A program made the translations under genes and the position numbers. DNA of 64,000 nucleotides from Gammaproteobacteria bacterium. GTDB lineage: Bacteria > Pseudomonadota > Gammaproteobacteria > Steroidobacterales > Rariloculaceae. The notes under the pieces were generated by a model. That model made no database searches, was not told where the DNA came from, and saw only the letters and a list, made by a program, of their open reading frames with translations. The stretch lies in the NCBI GenBank assembly GCA_017577365.1, contig PKRJ01000013.1:1-64000 (forward strand). The letters are read 5' to 3'. Below, piece after piece: positions 38,021-49,141 of this stretch (positions within the stretch are counted from its first letter, which is position 1; every line of letters begins with the position of its first letter).

Positions 38021-39397
38021 ATGAGCGGCGTTGAGGCCGGACGCGGAGGGCCGTCGCGCCCCCGGCTCGTCGAGGGCCCGGTCGGGCGACACCTGTGGCA
38101 GCTCGCGGCGCCGATGTTCGTCGGCCTCGTCGCGGTCAGCTCGTACAGCATCGTCGATACCTACTTCGTCGGTCAGCTCGGCACGCTGCCGCTCGCCGCG
38201 CTCGGATTCACGTTCCCCGTCGCATTCTCGCTGGTCGCCGTCGCGCTCGGCGTCGGCGTCGGCTGCTCGTCGGTGCTGTCGCGTTCGTACGGCGCCGGCG
38301 ACCTCGAATCGGCGCAGCGGATCACGACGCATTCGCTCGTGCTCGCCGTGCTGCTCGGCTTGGTCGTGATGGTCGCCGGGCTTGCGAGCATCGACCGGGT
38401 CTTCGGATGGCTCGGCGCCGACGAGCGCACGTTGCCGCTCGTGCGCGAGTACATGGAGATCTATTACTTCGGCGGCTTTCTGTTGATTCTTCCCCTCGTC
38501 GGGAACTTCGCGATGCGCTCGGTCGGCGATGCGCGCATCCCGGCGGTGATCATGGGAATTTCGTCCGTCGTGAACATCGTGCTCGACCCCATCCTGATCT
38601 TCGGATGGTTCGGCTTTCCCCGCCTCGAGATGCGCGGCGCGGCGATCGCGACGGTGATCGCGAACGGCGTGACCGTGCTCGCGTCGGTGTGGATCCTTCA
38701 TCGCCGCGAGCACCTCGTGCGGGCACGCTATCTGCGGCCGTCCGGTTACTGGGACTCGTTCCGCCGTCTCGCCCACGTCGGCGTGCCCGCGACCGCGGCG
38801 AACCTGCTGAACCCGCTGACCGTCGGCGCGATCACGGCACTCGTCGCGTCCCATGGTCCCGAAGCCGTCGCGGGGTTCGGCGTGGCGTCGCGCGTCGAAT
38901 CGCTCGTCATGATCGTGATCTTCGCCGTGTCGTCGTCCGTGACGCCGTTCGTCGGCCAGAACTACGGCGCGGGCAGGATCGACCGCGTGCGGAGCATGAC
39001 ACGGATCTCGGGGCTCTTCTGCGTCGCGTACGGCGTCGCGGTTGCCGTGGTGCTCTGGTTCGCCGGCGCGCCGCTCGCGGCACTCTTCAACGACGCGCCC
39101 GGGGTCGTCTCGACGGCGGCGGCCTATCTTTCGATCGTGCCGGTGACGCTCGGCGCCTTCGGCGTCATGCTCGTTTGCGCCGCAGCGTTCAACGCGCTCG
39201 GCAAGCCGATGCCGGCGACGACGCTGACGTTCGCGAAGCTCTTTCTCGCATATATCCCCCTCGCGTGGCTCTTCTCTCGTGCCGTCGGGTTGCTCGGCAT
39301 CTTCTGGGCGAACGCGATCGTGCATGTGCTATTCGGGATCGTCGCGTCCATCTGGGTGAAGCGGACGTTCGACGAGGTCGAGCGGCGGGCCGCATAG
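38021..39397 (+). CDS. MATE-family efflux transporter
   Basis: A 458-aa inner-membrane protein of twelve helices. Both MatE repeats are visible: LWQLAAPMFVGLVAVSSYSIVDT with GQLGTLPLAALGFTFP at the start, and LAHVGVPATAANLLNPLTV with VSSSVTPFVGQNYGAGR later. The family exports drugs or cationic metabolites in exchange for Na+ or H+. The start at ATG 38021 is preferred; a TTG at 37997 would extend it by eight residues. Located directly after the TonB-domain gene, but no functional link is seen. Confidence 0.93.
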   Translation: MSGVEAGRGGPSRPRLVEGPVGRHLWQLAAPMFVGLVAVSSYSIVDTYFVGQLGTLPLAALGFTFPVAFSLVAVALGVGVGCSSVLSRSYGAGDLESAQRITTHSLVLAVLLGLVVMVAGLASIDRVFGWLGADERTLPLVREYMEIYYFGGFLLILPLVGNFAMRSVGDARIPAVIMGISSVVNIVLDPILIFGWFGFPRLEMRGAAIATVIANGVTVLASVWILHRREHLVRARYLRPSGYWDSFRRLAHVGVPATAANLLNPLTVGAITALVASHGPEAVAGFGVASRVESLVMIVIFAVSSSVTPFVGQNYGAGRIDRVRSMTRISGLFCVAYGVAVAVVLWFAGAPLAALFNDAPGVVSTAAAYLSIVPVTLGAFGVMLVCAAAFNALGKPMPATTLTFAKLFLAYIPLAWLFSRAVGLLGIFWANAIVHVLFGIVASIWVKRTFDEVERRAA

Positions 39398-39535
39398 CGA
39401 CTCGGGCCGCCCGTTGCGTCAGCGCGCCTTGTGTTGCCCGCGGTATCACCGCACACTTCCGCCGACTATCGACCTGCGCACGGCGGCGCCCCGTGCAATA
39501 CGGATGCTCGAGAACGAAACGAACGGGGGGAGACG

Positions 39536-41365
39536 ATGCGGAAGCTTGCAGGGCTCTTGCTGGCGGCAAGTTGCGGCCTGATCGCCGCGCCGGCTTTTCC
39601 GCAGAACCAGAGCGATGTGGTTTATGAGTGCGATCGCGCTTGCCTGAAAGGATTCGTCGATGCGTGGCTAGGTGCGCTCATCGCGAGCGATGCTTCGGCG
39701 ATCCCGCTTGCGCCCGATGCGAAGGTTACGTTGAACGATGATTTCGTCGACGTGAAGGATGCTTTCTGGCGCAGTGCGGCCTCCGTGCAAGCGCGTATCG
39801 ATATCGCGAATCCGCGTTGGGGAGATACTGCAACCCAGGCAGTCATCAACAACGACGACGGTACTCGATACCTCTATGTGCTTCGTCTGAAGGTCAAAGG
39901 CGGCGCGATCACCGAAGCCGAGTCGATCGTGGTTCGAAACGCCGAAGAAGGCGGACTGTTCGACGTTTCGACGCTTGAGACCCCGAACGCGAACTTCAAC
40001 ATTCGGATTCGCCCCGCGGAGCAGGATTCCTATTACGACCTGATCGCCGCGGCCGAAGGCTATTGGCGCGCGTTCAACACCAACGGCACCGATGAATATC
40101 ATCCCGCCCCGCTGTGGCCCAATGTTCCGCGCGTCGTGAACGGCGTGAGCACGGCGAACGCCGCGAGCGGCGGCGAGGGCACAATGACCGCCGCGGAGCA
40201 GTTCGACCGCGGTCTTCATGCCGGGCGCAACGCGTGGGACCTGCGCTATCCGGTCGTCGACGAGGAGTACGGCGTCGTCATGAGCGTGGCTCGGCTGGGT
40301 CTCAAGGCGGACGCTCGACCGTTGCGGCCGGAGCACGCGGCCGAGCGGCTGGCCGCGATGTTCTTCGCGATTCGCAAGGGCCTGATTTGGGACATGCAGG
40401 GCGTGATGGTGAACCGCGCCGAAGCGCTGCCGAGCGCGTGGCCGCCGGATTACGGTCCGACGCGGGGCGGTTGGCCGCCGATCACTTGCGACCGCGCATG
40501 CCTTACGCGTTTTATCGATGCTTACTACGCGGCGCTCCTCGCGAACGATCCATCGGCCCTTCCCGAGGCGGCAAACGCGCGCGTCACGCTGAACGGAGAT
40601 GAAGTCACATTGGCCGATGCCTTCTGGGAGGAAGCAGAGAAAGTCCGCTGGCGGTTCGATATCGTGAACGAGCGGCTCGGCGACACGGGCACTCAGGTCG
40701 TGGTCGTCAACGAGGACGGCTCCGACACGATGGAGACCGTGCGCCTCAAGGTCGTGCAGGGCGCGATCACCGAGATGGAGATCATCCGCGCGTTCCGCGG
40801 TGATGCCGGCGAGGCGTGGTGGGGACCGGAGCAGCTCGACCCGGAGCCTTCCGACTTTTTGAAGCTCCCGATCCCACCGTCCGAGCGCGATTCCTATTAC
40901 GAGCTCGTCGCCGTCGCGGACGGGTATTTCAGAGCGTTCCAGACCAACGGCACACCGGATTACCACCGCGCGGACCTCTTGCCGGATACGCGGCGTTTCG
41001 AGAACGGCGCGCAGTTCACCGGCAACTATCGCAACGGCGTCTATGCGGTCGCCGCGGAAGGTTTCCACCGCGGCCGCTTCATCGGGCGCAATCTCTGGGA
41101 CCGCCGCTATGCGGTCGTCGACGAGGAGCGCGGCATCGTGCTCACGATTCTGCGTTTCGGCCGGCTCGACGGCCCGATCGAAAACGCGAGCCCGGTGACC
41201 GCGTTCGACCGTATCGTCGCCGAGTTCTTCACGATCAAGTCCGGCAAGATCCAGGAGGTTCAGGCCATCCTGGTCAATCGGGACGATGCCGAGCCCACTG
41301 GCTGGGACACGCTTTGGTACGGCCCCGGCCGCGGCGGCTGGCACAACATGCCGACGGGGCAGTAA
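39536..41365 (+). CDS. Secreted protein made of two tandem DUF8021-like domains
   Basis: A 609-aa exported protein (signal [20 protein letters not shown]). It is an internal duplication: copy one from about residue 31 and copy two from about 318, each opening with CDRACL followed by a D-A-(W/Y) helix, containing VTLN-(D/G)-[12 protein letters not shown] or [21 protein letters not shown] or [10 protein letters not shown], and ending VNR-x-(E/D)-A followed by YGPxRGGW. This pattern is like the DUF8021 family better known from fungi and actinobacteria. AACGGGGGGAGAC precedes the start. The function is unknown; codon use matches the neighbours. Confidence 0.7.
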   Translation: MRKLAGLLLAASCGLIAAPAFPQNQSDVVYECDRACLKGFVDAWLGALIASDASAIPLAPDAKVTLNDDFVDVKDAFWRSAASVQARIDIANPRWGDTATQAVINNDDGTRYLYVLRLKVKGGAITEAESIVVRNAEEGGLFDVSTLETPNANFNIRIRPAEQDSYYDLIAAAEGYWRAFNTNGTDEYHPAPLWPNVPRVVNGVSTANAASGGEGTMTAAEQFDRGLHAGRNAWDLRYPVVDEEYGVVMSVARLGLKADARPLRPEHAAERLAAMFFAIRKGLIWDMQGVMVNRAEALPSAWPPDYGPTRGGWPPITCDRACLTRFIDAYYAALLANDPSALPEAANARVTLNGDEVTLADAFWEEAEKVRWRFDIVNERLGDTGTQVVVVNEDGSDTMETVRLKVVQGAITEMEIIRAFRGDAGEAWWGPEQLDPEPSDFLKLPIPPSERDSYYELVAVADGYFRAFQTNGTPDYHRADLLPDTRRFENGAQFTGNYRNGVYAVAAEGFHRGRFIGRNLWDRRYAVVDEERGIVLTILRFGRLDGPIENASPVTAFDRIVAEFFTIKSGKIQEVQAILVNRDDAEPTGWDTLWYGPGRGGWHNMPTGQ

Positions 41366-41496
41366 ACGAACGGCGTGCGCGGGCTCCTCGTGGGCTCGCG
41401 CCACCTGCGCAGACGGTGCGACGCGTGGCACACTCCCGGCATAGGGGAACGACCTGCGTTCTCGTTCGCAGGCTAGCCTGGGGAGTGCCTGAGCCC

Positions 41497-43038
41497 ATGA
41501 GCACGGCGCCATTACTCATCGCCAAAGCCGGCGACACGAGCCTCGAGCTCTTGCCGGCGCTCGCGAACCGTCACGGTCTCATTGCGGGCGCTACCGGCAC
41601 CGGTAAAACCGTCACGCTGCAAACGTTGGCCGAGCGCTTCTCGTCGATCGGTGTGCCGGTATTCATGGCCGACGTGAAGGGCGATCTCGCCGGGATGTCC
41701 ATGCCGGGCGGCGGCAATCCCAAGGTCGAGGAGCGCCTGACGCAGCTCGGCATCGAGCCCGACTATGCGGGCTGCCCGGTGGTCTTCTGGGACGTGTTCG
41801 GCGCGAGCGGGCATCCCGTGCGCGCAACGATATCCGACATGGGGCCGCTCTTGCTCGCGCGCATGCTCGAGCTCAACGACACGCAAGAGGGCGTGCTGAA
41901 CCTCGTCTTCAAGGTCGCCGACGACGCCGGGTTGTTGCTCCTCGATCTCAAGGACCTGCGCGCGATGCTGCAGCTCGTCGCGGAGAACGCGGCGGAGCTG
42001 CGCACGGAGTACGGCAACGTCTCGGCGGCCTCGGTCGGCGCGATTCAGCGCGGGCTGCTCGCCCTCGAGTCGCAGGGCGCCGATCGGTTCTTCGGCGAGC
42101 CGATGCTCAATGTCGACGATTTGCTGCAAACCGACCGGGGCCGCGGCGTCGTGAACATTCTCGCGGCGGACAAGCTGCTCCACTCGCCGAAGGTCTACAG
42201 CATGTTCCTGCTGTGGCTTCTCGCGGAGCTCTTCGAGCACTTGCCCGAGGTCGGCGATCTCGAGAAGCCGAAGCTCGTGTTCTTTTTCGACGAAGCGCAT
42301 CTGCTCTTCGACGACGCACCCAAGGCGCTCGTCGACAAGATCGAGCAGGTCGTGCGGCTCATCCGCTCGAAGGGCGTCGGCGTGTACTTCGTCACGCAGA
42401 ATCCGCTCGACATTCCGGATGCCGTGCTCGGGCAGCTCGGCAACCGCGTGCAGCATGCGCTGCGTGCGTTCACGCCGCGCGACCAGAAAGCCGTGAAGGC
42501 GGCGGCGCAGACGATGCGCGCGAATCCCGCGCTCGACATCGAAACGGCGATCACGGAGCTCGGCGTCGGCGAGGCGCTCGTATCGCTGCTCGACGAGAAG
42601 GGCCGTCCGGGCGTGACGCAACGTGCGCTGATCGTGCCCCCGATGAGCAGGCTCGGGCCGATCGAGCCCGCCGTGCGCGCGCAGCTGATCGCATCGTCGA
42701 GCTTGGCTGGTCACTACGACACGGCGGTCGACCGAGAATCGGCTTACGAAAAGCTGCGCGCGCGTGCCGAAAGCGACGGCTCCCAGGGTCGGAAACCCGG
42801 TCGAGCGGCCGGCGGCTCGGCTCGACGCGGCCCGGCGGGGCAAGGCCGATCCGCGAGCAACGACACGGGCAGTCTCGCGTCGGACATCTTGTTCGGTCGA
42901 CGCGGGCCGCGCGGCGGGCGGCAGTCGCAGGGCTTGATCGAGGCGATGGCGAAGAGCGCCGTGCGCTCGATGGGCACTCAGGTCGGCCGCTCGCTGATGC
43001 GCGGATTACTCGGCTCCTTGCTCGGCAGCAAGAAGTAG
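41497..43038 (+). CDS. HerA-like DUF853 family ATPase
   Basis: A 513-aa protein with Walker A GATGTGKT at 31-38, [11 protein letters not shown] near 52, Walker [11 protein letters not shown] at about 259-268 and the arginine-rich sensor region [18 protein letters not shown]. The tail (about 420-495) is low complexity ([17 protein letters not shown]) and ends in a short helix. The DUF853 family is a stand-alone relative of the HerA/FtsK translocases, of uncertain cellular task; it is not with NurA or defence genes here. ATG 41497 is used; GTG 41485 is an alternative. Confidence 0.9.
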   Translation: MSTAPLLIAKAGDTSLELLPALANRHGLIAGATGTGKTVTLQTLAERFSSIGVPVFMADVKGDLAGMSMPGGGNPKVEERLTQLGIEPDYAGCPVVFWDVFGASGHPVRATISDMGPLLLARMLELNDTQEGVLNLVFKVADDAGLLLLDLKDLRAMLQLVAENAAELRTEYGNVSAASVGAIQRGLLALESQGADRFFGEPMLNVDDLLQTDRGRGVVNILAADKLLHSPKVYSMFLLWLLAELFEHLPEVGDLEKPKLVFFFDEAHLLFDDAPKALVDKIEQVVRLIRSKGVGVYFVTQNPLDIPDAVLGQLGNRVQHALRAFTPRDQKAVKAAAQTMRANPALDIETAITELGVGEALVSLLDEKGRPGVTQRALIVPPMSRLGPIEPAVRAQLIASSSLAGHYDTAVDRESAYEKLRARAESDGSQGRKPGRAAGGSARRGPAGQGRSASNDTGSLASDILFGRRGPRGGRQSQGLIEAMAKSAVRSMGTQVGRSLMRGLLGSLLGSKK

Positions 43039-43059
43039 GGACTCGCGCGGCTTCTTCGT

Positions 43060-44622
43060 TCAGTCCGCCACGCGCGCCGACACGATCGCAACCTCGTACG
43101 CGTTCGCCGAGGCAAACGGGCCGAGCCCCGTAGCGATGCGCTGCGCCGCGCCGGCCGGGAGGCGAGAGATCCGCTGACCGGCCTGCCGGATGCCGCCGTC
43201 GACCGCATAGCGAATGGCGAGCGCGACGTCCGCGACGTTGACCCCGGTCGGATTGCCGACCTCGACGACGAGCCGTCCTTGGGCGTCGAGCCCCGTCCGC
43301 ACCTGCAGGTATTGACCGGGGTTCTGCGGCAGGTCGAGCCGCACGGCCCGATCGCGCGCCGCCTGCCCGACCTCGCTGCTCGATTGCGCCGCCGCCGCGT
43401 AGCGCTCGAGCGCCGCAGCGCGGTTGCCGCGCTGCTCGGCGATCAGCCCAAGCACGTAGTAGGCCTCCGCGGTCGGCAGGAGCGAAACGCTCGTCTCGAG
43501 ATCGGCCTCGGCGGCGTCCCACTGGCGGAGTCGCTGGTGCGCGATGCCTTTCTTGAGCGGGTAATAGAAGTAGCGGTCGTTGCGCGCGATCGCGGCGCGA
43601 TAGTGCTCGACCGCCTCGGCGTTCCGCCCTCGCTCGAGCTCGATATCGCCCATGAGCGCATGGAAGTGTCCCTCCGCGGGCAGCAGCCGGAGGGCCTCAC
43701 GGGCGTGCCGTTCCGCCTCGTCGAGGCGTCCCTCGGAAAGCGCCTTGAGGCCCGCATCGTAGGCGTCGTAAGCGGGTTTCGCCTCTTTGAGCCGCGCGAT
43801 GGCCGCTTGATAGCGCTCGCGTCCGAGCTCGCCTCCGGGCGGGAGCGACGCGGCCGTCTGCCGATTCCGCTCGACGCGCTCGGTCGACGGCGGATGGCTC
43901 GCGAACAGCCCGGCGAGCCAGCCTTCGTTGCCGCTGCCCTCGGAGAGGCGCACGAATGTCTCCTGAAGCGTGACGGCCGCCATCGGATCGTAGCCCGCCT
44001 TGGCCATGTACTGCGTGCCGTAGAGATCCGATTCGAGCTCGGCGCCGCGGCTGTAACGCTGATTGACGAGCTGCGCGCCGAGATTCGCGGCGCCGACGAC
44101 GAGATTCGAATAGTCGTTGTCCCGCGCGCCGATCGCGGCGGCGAGCACCGCACCCTGAAGCAGCATCCCGCGCTGCATCGCGAGCGCGCCGTGCCGCGCC
44201 GCGGCGTGCACGATCTCGTGCCCGAGCACGGCCGCGAGCTCCGCCTCGTTGTCGAGCTCGAGCAAGAGCCCCCGGTTCACCGCGATCTTCCCGCCGGGGA
44301 GCGCCCAGGCATTCGGCACCGAGTTGTTCAGCACGACGAACTCGTACGGCAGCGCGCGGTCGCTCACCGCGGCGAGCCGCTGTCCGACGCTCGAGACATA
44401 GGCCGTGAGCTCGGGATCGACGACGTAGTCGCCGCCCTGCGCCTGCCGCATCGGGAAGTACTGCTGCTCGCCGATCGCGATTTCCTGATCCGCGGAGACG
44501 AGCGCGAGCTCCCGGTCGCCGGTGACCGGATTGATCACGCAGCCGGCGGAGGCCAGAAGGGCGGCACCCGCGGCGACCGCACACGCCGCGTGACGGATGC
44601 GTCGAATCGTCTTCTTTTCCAT
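43060..44622 (-). CDS. M48-family metalloprotease lipoprotein with TPR tail (BepA/LoiP-like)
   Basis: A 520-aa lipoprotein (lipobox LLASAGC, Cys28). The peptidase M48 domain has HEIVH at 135-139 and the downstream Glu ligand in [22 protein letters not shown]. Residues about 290-450 hold TPR repeats ([42 protein letters not shown]) as in BepA, which helps outer-membrane protein assembly. A further C-terminal domain of about 70 residues follows. GGAGGAT precedes ATG 44622. It is convergent with the HerA-like gene and divergent from glnS. Confidence 0.92.
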   Translation of the reverse strand: MEKKTIRRIRHAACAVAAGAALLASAGCVINPVTGDRELALVSADQEIAIGEQQYFPMRQAQGGDYVVDPELTAYVSSVGQRLAAVSDRALPYEFVVLNNSVPNAWALPGGKIAVNRGLLLELDNEAELAAVLGHEIVHAAARHGALAMQRGMLLQGAVLAAAIGARDNDYSNLVVGAANLGAQLVNQRYSRGAELESDLYGTQYMAKAGYDPMAAVTLQETFVRLSEGSGNEGWLAGLFASHPPSTERVERNRQTAASLPPGGELGRERYQAAIARLKEAKPAYDAYDAGLKALSEGRLDEAERHAREALRLLPAEGHFHALMGDIELERGRNAEAVEHYRAAIARNDRYFYYPLKKGIAHQRLRQWDAAEADLETSVSLLPTAEAYYVLGLIAEQRGNRAAALERYAAAAQSSSEVGQAARDRAVRLDLPQNPGQYLQVRTGLDAQGRLVVEVGNPTGVNVADVALAIRYAVDGGIRQAGQRISRLPAGAAQRIATGLGPFASANAYEVAIVSARVAD

Positions 44623-44773
44623 TCTTTGCGATCCTCCCGGGCGGTTCGTCGAGGCGCTCCGGGTGCCGAAAGCTTCGCCGAAAACGATAATAGGAGTCGA
44701 GTCTTCGGACCCGCAGCGTAGCCCCGGGTTCCGGCGGCCCAAGCGCCGCGCCCTTGGACTACAATGCTTCGCC

Positions 44774-46465
44774 ATGGACAAGGAAGGTACGCCGACGGAT
44801 TTCATCCGTCAGATCGTTGCTGCGGACGTCGCGGCCGGCAAGAACGGCGGCCGCGTGCAGACTCGTTTCCCGCCGGAGCCGAACGGGTATCTCCACATCG
44901 GCCACGCGAAGGCGATCTGCGTCGACTTCGGCATCGCCGAGGAATTCGGCGGCACGTGCTATTTGCGCTTCGACGACACGAATCCGACCAAGGAAGACGA
45001 GGAGTACGTCGAGGCGATCAAGCGCGACGTCCGCTGGCTCGGCTTCGACTGGGGCGACCGGCTGACGCACGCGTCGGACTATTTCCCGCAGATGTACGAG
45101 CTCGCCGTGCATCTGATTCGCGCCGGCAAGGCGTATGTGGATCACCTCTCGACCGAGGAGATCCGCGAATACCGCGGCACGCTGACCGAGCCGGGACGCG
45201 AGAGCCCGTATCGCAACCGCTCGGTCGAGGAGAACCTCGAGCTGTTCGAGCGGATGCGCCGAGGCGAGTTCGAAGAAGGCGAGTGCGTGCTTCGCGCGAA
45301 GATCGACATGGCGTCGCCGAACATCAATCTGCGCGACCCGCCGCTGTATCGCATCCGCAAGGTGCCGCACCAGCGCACCGGCACGACGTGGTGCATCTAC
45401 CCGTTGTACGACTTCGCGCACACGCTTTCCGATGCGCTCGAGGGCACCACGCACTCGCTCTGCACCCTCGAGTTCGAGGATCACCGACCGCTCTACGAAT
45501 GGTTCCTCGACAACCTGCCCGTGCCGCACCGGCCCAGGCAGATCGAGTTCTCGCGGCTCAATCTGATGTATACGCAGATGAGCAAGCGGCGGCTGCGGCA
45601 GCTCGTCGAGGAGAAGCACGTCGAGGGCTGGGACGATCCGAGGATGCCGACGCTTTCGGGGTTCCGGCGCCGCGGCTACACGCCCGAATCGATCCGCGAT
45701 TTCATTCGCCGGATCGGCGTGACGAAGAAGGAGCACATGATCGAGCTCGGCCTGCTCGAGAGCTGCATCCGCGACGACCTGAACGTGCGCGCCGAGCGGC
45801 GCTTCGCGGTGCTCGATCCGCTGAAGATCACGATCGTGAACTTCCCGGACGACGAGGTCGAGTGGCTCGAGGCCGCGAATCATCCGAGCCGCTCCGAGCT
45901 CGGCACGCGCACCGTGCCGTTCTCGCGTGAGATCCTGATCGAGCGCTCGGATTTCATGGAGGATCCGCCGAAGCAATTCCACCGGCTGAAGCCCGGCGGC
46001 GAGGTGCGGCTGCGCTACGCGTACATCATCAAGTGCGAGGAAGTCGTGAAGGACGCCGCGGGGAACGTGGTCGAGCTCAAGTGCAGCTACGATCCGACGA
46101 CCCGCAGCGGGTCGGGCGACGAGGGGCGCAAGGTCAAGGGCACGATCCATTGGGTGTCGGCGCGGCACGCCGCGCGCGCCGAGGTGCGGCTCTACGACCG
46201 GCTGTTCAAGGTGCCGTTCCCGACCGGCGAGTCGCTCGAGGACGAGCTCAACCCGAGCTCGCTCGAGATCGTCGAGGCCGCCGTGGAGCCCGCGCTCGCC
46301 GACGCGCCGCCCGAGTCGCACTTTCAGTTCGAGCGGAACGGCTACTTCTTCGTCGATCCCGTGCTGTCGCGTCCCGGCAAGCCGGTCTTCAACCGGACCG
46401 TGACGCTGCGCGACAGCTGGGCGAAGCTCGAGAAGGAAGCCCTGAGCGGCGCCGCGCAAGGCTGA
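44774..46465 (+). CDS. glnS: Glutaminyl-tRNA synthetase
   Basis: A 563-aa class I synthetase that charges tRNA-Gln directly. HIGH is at 41-44 in [14 protein letters not shown] and the KMSKS equivalent is MSKRR at about 269-273. The GlnRS-specific [19 protein letters not shown] and [20 protein letters not shown] are present, and the C-terminal anticodon-binding domain is complete. Its presence, rather than the GatCAB route only, supports a gamma- or betaproteobacterial host. A convergent hairpin follows. Confidence 0.97.
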   Translation: MDKEGTPTDFIRQIVAADVAAGKNGGRVQTRFPPEPNGYLHIGHAKAICVDFGIAEEFGGTCYLRFDDTNPTKEDEEYVEAIKRDVRWLGFDWGDRLTHASDYFPQMYELAVHLIRAGKAYVDHLSTEEIREYRGTLTEPGRESPYRNRSVEENLELFERMRRGEFEEGECVLRAKIDMASPNINLRDPPLYRIRKVPHQRTGTTWCIYPLYDFAHTLSDALEGTTHSLCTLEFEDHRPLYEWFLDNLPVPHRPRQIEFSRLNLMYTQMSKRRLRQLVEEKHVEGWDDPRMPTLSGFRRRGYTPESIRDFIRRIGVTKKEHMIELGLLESCIRDDLNVRAERRFAVLDPLKITIVNFPDDEVEWLEAANHPSRSELGTRTVPFSREILIERSDFMEDPPKQFHRLKPGGEVRLRYAYIIKCEEVVKDAAGNVVELKCSYDPTTRSGSGDEGRKVKGTIHWVSARHAARAEVRLYDRLFKVPFPTGESLEDELNPSSLEIVEAAVEPALADAPPESHFQFERNGYFFVDPVLSRPGKPVFNRTVTLRDSWAKLEKEALSGAAQG

Positions 46466-46480
46466 TACGAGAGGCCAACT

Positions 46481-46508
46481 GGTCGCGGCAGCCTCGAGCG
46501 CCGCGACC
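46481..46508. terminator. Shared hairpin between glnS and the FAD gene
   Basis: Perfect inverted repeat ggtcgcggc (46481-46489) and gccgcgacc (46500-46508) with a ten-base loop lies in the 52-base gap between two convergent genes. There is no T-run, so termination may be two-directional but weak. Confidence 0.55.
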
Positions 46509-46517
46509 GGCTCGGCG

Positions 46518-47867
46518 TCAGGGCGGCAGCACGACCTTCTGATACAGCGTCTTCGCGCGCCCCTGCGGGTCGTACTTCGCCTTCAGCTCGCGATACGCCT
46601 CGCCGTTGTAGCGCGCGTCGAATTCCTCCTCGGTCATGAACGACGAGGAATAGAGCATCTTGATTCCGCCGAGCGCGAAGGTCTTCTCGTCGAGGATCTT
46701 CGTGTAGTAGTACGGCGGCTTGCCTTCGGGCTTGCGGACCTGGAGGTAGCAGCCGAGATTGAAGTACAGCGTGTTCGGGCGGATCGGGTAGAGCGTCGGC
46801 TGACGCGGCGTGCGAATCGGCACCGCGGCCCACGGCCGGCCGTCGAGCCGCACTTCCCGGAGCGCGAACTCGAGCAGCTCCTCCGCGTGCTCCCACGGCA
46901 CTTCCCAGTCCTGAATGAGCGGCTCGGTGTCGGGCTCACGGGCGCCGGGGAGCTTCTGCGCGAGCCTGTCCTTCCACGCGACGTAGTGCGTGTAGAACGC
47001 CGAGTTGCGGAAGCGCGCGGGCGCGTAGCGGCGAAAGAGCGCGTAGAGGAGGCCGTCCGGGATATTCCAGAACCATTCCGGATCGTAGCGGAAGAGGTAG
47101 TCGCGCGTCGTCAGATAGATGTCGCTGCGCGCCTGCACGAGCCGATAGAAAATGTTGCGCCGCAAGATGTCGTCGACGTGCGGGACGCTCTGCGCGTAGC
47201 GGCCGGTCATCAAAATGAAGCGGCCGTCCTCGAACACGAGCCCTTCGACGAAGTGGTGCTCGCCCGAATCCGCCGCCGCGCGCATCGCGTCGAGGTACGA
47301 CGCGGCCGTGCCGTACGTCTCCATGTGCAGGTGCACGTACGGCTGGACCGGCTCGATCTTGATGCGCGCGCGCAGGATATAGCCGAGCGTGCCGTAGGAG
47401 TTCGGCAGCGCGTTGAAGAGATCCGCGTACTCGTTCGTCGCCGACGCGGTGACGACGCGCCCGGTCGGCAGCAGCACGTCGGCCTCGACGAGACCGTCGT
47501 GCACGAACCCGTTACGAAAGCACGTCGACTCGATGCCGATGCCGACCGTGGCGCCGCCGACCGTGATGTGCTTCAGCTCCGGCACGACGAGCGGCACGTG
47601 GCCGCGCGCGATCGCGTAGTCCGCAATCGTCTCGAACGTCGTGAGCCCCTCGACGTCCATCGTGAGGCTTTCGGCGTCGAGCGAGATCGGCTGGTTGAAG
47701 TCGCCGAGCGAAAGGCGCTTCGTGCCGGTCTCGCGCGGCTGGTAACGAAACAGATTCGAGATCGTCGACTTCGAGAGCTGAAGGTGTCCCGGGCCTTCGG
47801 TCCACTCGCTCTCGAGCCGCGCCTTTTTCCGCTCGTACTCGGCGGCGGCCGCCGCGTTCGCGCTCAC
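46518..47867 (-). CDS. DHCR24-like FAD-dependent oxidoreductase (TmsA-like)
   Basis: A 449-aa FAD_binding_4-type protein. The FAD site is seen in PELKHITVGGATVGIGIEST with a preceding Leu-rich VEGLTTFETIADYAIARGHVP segment, and the whole resembles delta24-sterol reductase and actinobacterial TmsA. The GTG at 47867 overlaps the stop of the CFA-like methyltransferase by GTGA, so the pair is translated together. In Tms systems the methyltransferase puts a methylene on a membrane phospholipid acyl chain and the FAD protein reduces it to a methyl branch; this is the most likely function here, inferred. Confidence 0.78.
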   Translation of the reverse strand: MSANAAAAAEYERKKARLESEWTEGPGHLQLSKSTISNLFRYQPRETGTKRLSLGDFNQPISLDAESLTMDVEGLTTFETIADYAIARGHVPLVVPELKHITVGGATVGIGIESTCFRNGFVHDGLVEADVLLPTGRVVTASATNEYADLFNALPNSYGTLGYILRARIKIEPVQPYVHLHMETYGTAASYLDAMRAAADSGEHHFVEGLVFEDGRFILMTGRYAQSVPHVDDILRRNIFYRLVQARSDIYLTTRDYLFRYDPEWFWNIPDGLLYALFRRYAPARFRNSAFYTHYVAWKDRLAQKLPGAREPDTEPLIQDWEVPWEHAEELLEFALREVRLDGRPWAAVPIRTPRQPTLYPIRPNTLYFNLGCYLQVRKPEGKPPYYYTKILDEKTFALGGIKMLYSSSFMTEEEFDARYNGEAYRELKAKYDPQGRAKTLYQKVVLPP

Positions 47868-49141
47868 GCTTTCTCGTAGACGTGCGCGCGCGTCCACGGC
47901 ACGCCGTTGTAGCCGGTCCGGGCGAACAGCACCTGGAACAGCTGCAGCTTGCCGTGCACGAACGCCATGATCGAGCCCGCGAGGTAGAGCCGCCACGCGC
48001 GGACGAACGTCTCGTCGAACATCTTGCGCACCGCGTCAACGTTCTCCTCGAAGCGGTCGAGCCACGCTCGGAGCGTCTCCGCGTAATGCAGGCGGATGTT
48101 CTCGACATCGAGCACGGACAGTCCGTTCGGCTCGAAGATGTCCATCATCTGCCGCAGGGTCGGAGGATAGGCGCCCGGGAAGATGCGCTTGTCGATCCAC
48201 GCGTTCAGCGGCTCCGGCCAGTCGCGCCCGATGGTGTGGATCAAGCCGCGTCCTTCCGGCGTGATCAGCCGATCGATGAGGTTGCCGAGCGCACGGTAGT
48301 TGCCGGGCCCGACGTGCTCGAGCATGCCGATCGAGACGAACGCGTCGTAGCGCGGCGACTTGGCGCCCGCCGCGTTACGGTAGTCGTCCTCGACGAACTC
48401 GACCTTGTCCGTGAGCCCTTCGCGCTTCGCCCATTCGCGCGCGTGCTCGACCTGCTCGTGCGAGATGTTGAAGCTGCGCACGTTCACGCCGTAGTTCTTC
48501 GCCATGAAGAGCGCGAAGCCGCCCCAGCCGCTGCCGGCCTCGATGACGCGCTCGCCGGGCTGGAGCCGGAGCTTCCGGCTAACGTGGTGCATCTTCGCCT
48601 GCTGCGCCTGCTCGAGCGTCATCGAAGGGTCGGCGTAGTACGCGCACGTGTACTGCAGCGCCTCGCGGTCGAGCCACAGCTCGTAGAACTCGTTGCCGAT
48701 GTCGTAGTGATGGTGGATGTTGCGCTTCGAATCGGCGAGATCGGGCGCGAGCCGGCTGCCGCGCCGCAGCCAGCCGGGCACGCCGCGGGCATCGAGATAT
48801 CGGTACGCGGCATCGAGCAGCGTCAGCAGATCGCCGTTCACCTGGATGCGTCCGGCGCTGTAGAGGTCGCCGAAATGCAGCTCCGGGTTCACGAGGACCT
48901 GGAACAGCGCGCGCCGGTCGCCGATGCGCACCGTCACGCGGCCCTCGGCCGGTTGGGCCTTCTCGGGCGGGACGTCCCACAGCACGACGTCGATCGGCGC
49001 ATCGCCGAGACGGCTCGTGAGCTGACGCACGATCCAGCGATCCGCTGCCGTCGGGACGCCGAGCGCGGCGCGCTCGGGCGCCGAATCGGCCGGATAGCCC
49101 GAGGTGGGCACGCCGAGAGGCTCCAGGCGACTTCTATTCAT
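47864..49141 (-). CDS. Cyclopropane-fatty-acid-synthase-like phospholipid methyltransferase (TmsB-like)
   Basis: A 425-aa SAM methyltransferase. SAM motif EAGSGWGG at 201-208 and all bicarbonate/active-site residues known from E. coli CFA synthase are present: C166 in YTCAYY, E275 in GMLEHVGPGNY, H302 and I304 in IHTIG, and Y353 in HYAETL. It is thus either a cyclopropane synthase or a TmsB-type 10-methylating enzyme; the overlap with a DHCR24-like FAD gene favours the latter. ATG 49141 follows GGAGAA at about 10 bases. The longer upstream frame in 49142-49438 lacks support. It is divergent from moaA. Confidence 0.88.
   Translation of the reverse strand: MNRSRLEPLGVPTSGYPADSAPERAALGVPTAADRWIVRQLTSRLGDAPIDVVLWDVPPEKAQPAEGRVTVRIGDRRALFQVLVNPELHFGDLYSAGRIQVNGDLLTLLDAAYRYLDARGVPGWLRRGSRLAPDLADSKRNIHHHYDIGNEFYELWLDREALQYTCAYYADPSMTLEQAQQAKMHHVSRKLRLQPGERVIEAGSGWGGFALFMAKNYGVNVRSFNISHEQVEHAREWAKREGLTDKVEFVEDDYRNAAGAKSPRYDAFVSIGMLEHVGPGNYRALGNLIDRLITPEGRGLIHTIGRDWPEPLNAWIDKRIFPGAYPPTLRQMMDIFEPNGLSVLDVENIRLHYAETLRAWLDRFEENVDAVRKMFDETFVRAWRLYLAGSIMAFVHGKLQLFQVLFARTGYNGVPWTRAHVYEKA

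Noticed and set aside
41425-41445. Second sigma-54-like site (tggcacactcccggcat)
   Set aside because: Has TGGCAC but lacks the TTGC/TTGT -12 element at the required spacing.
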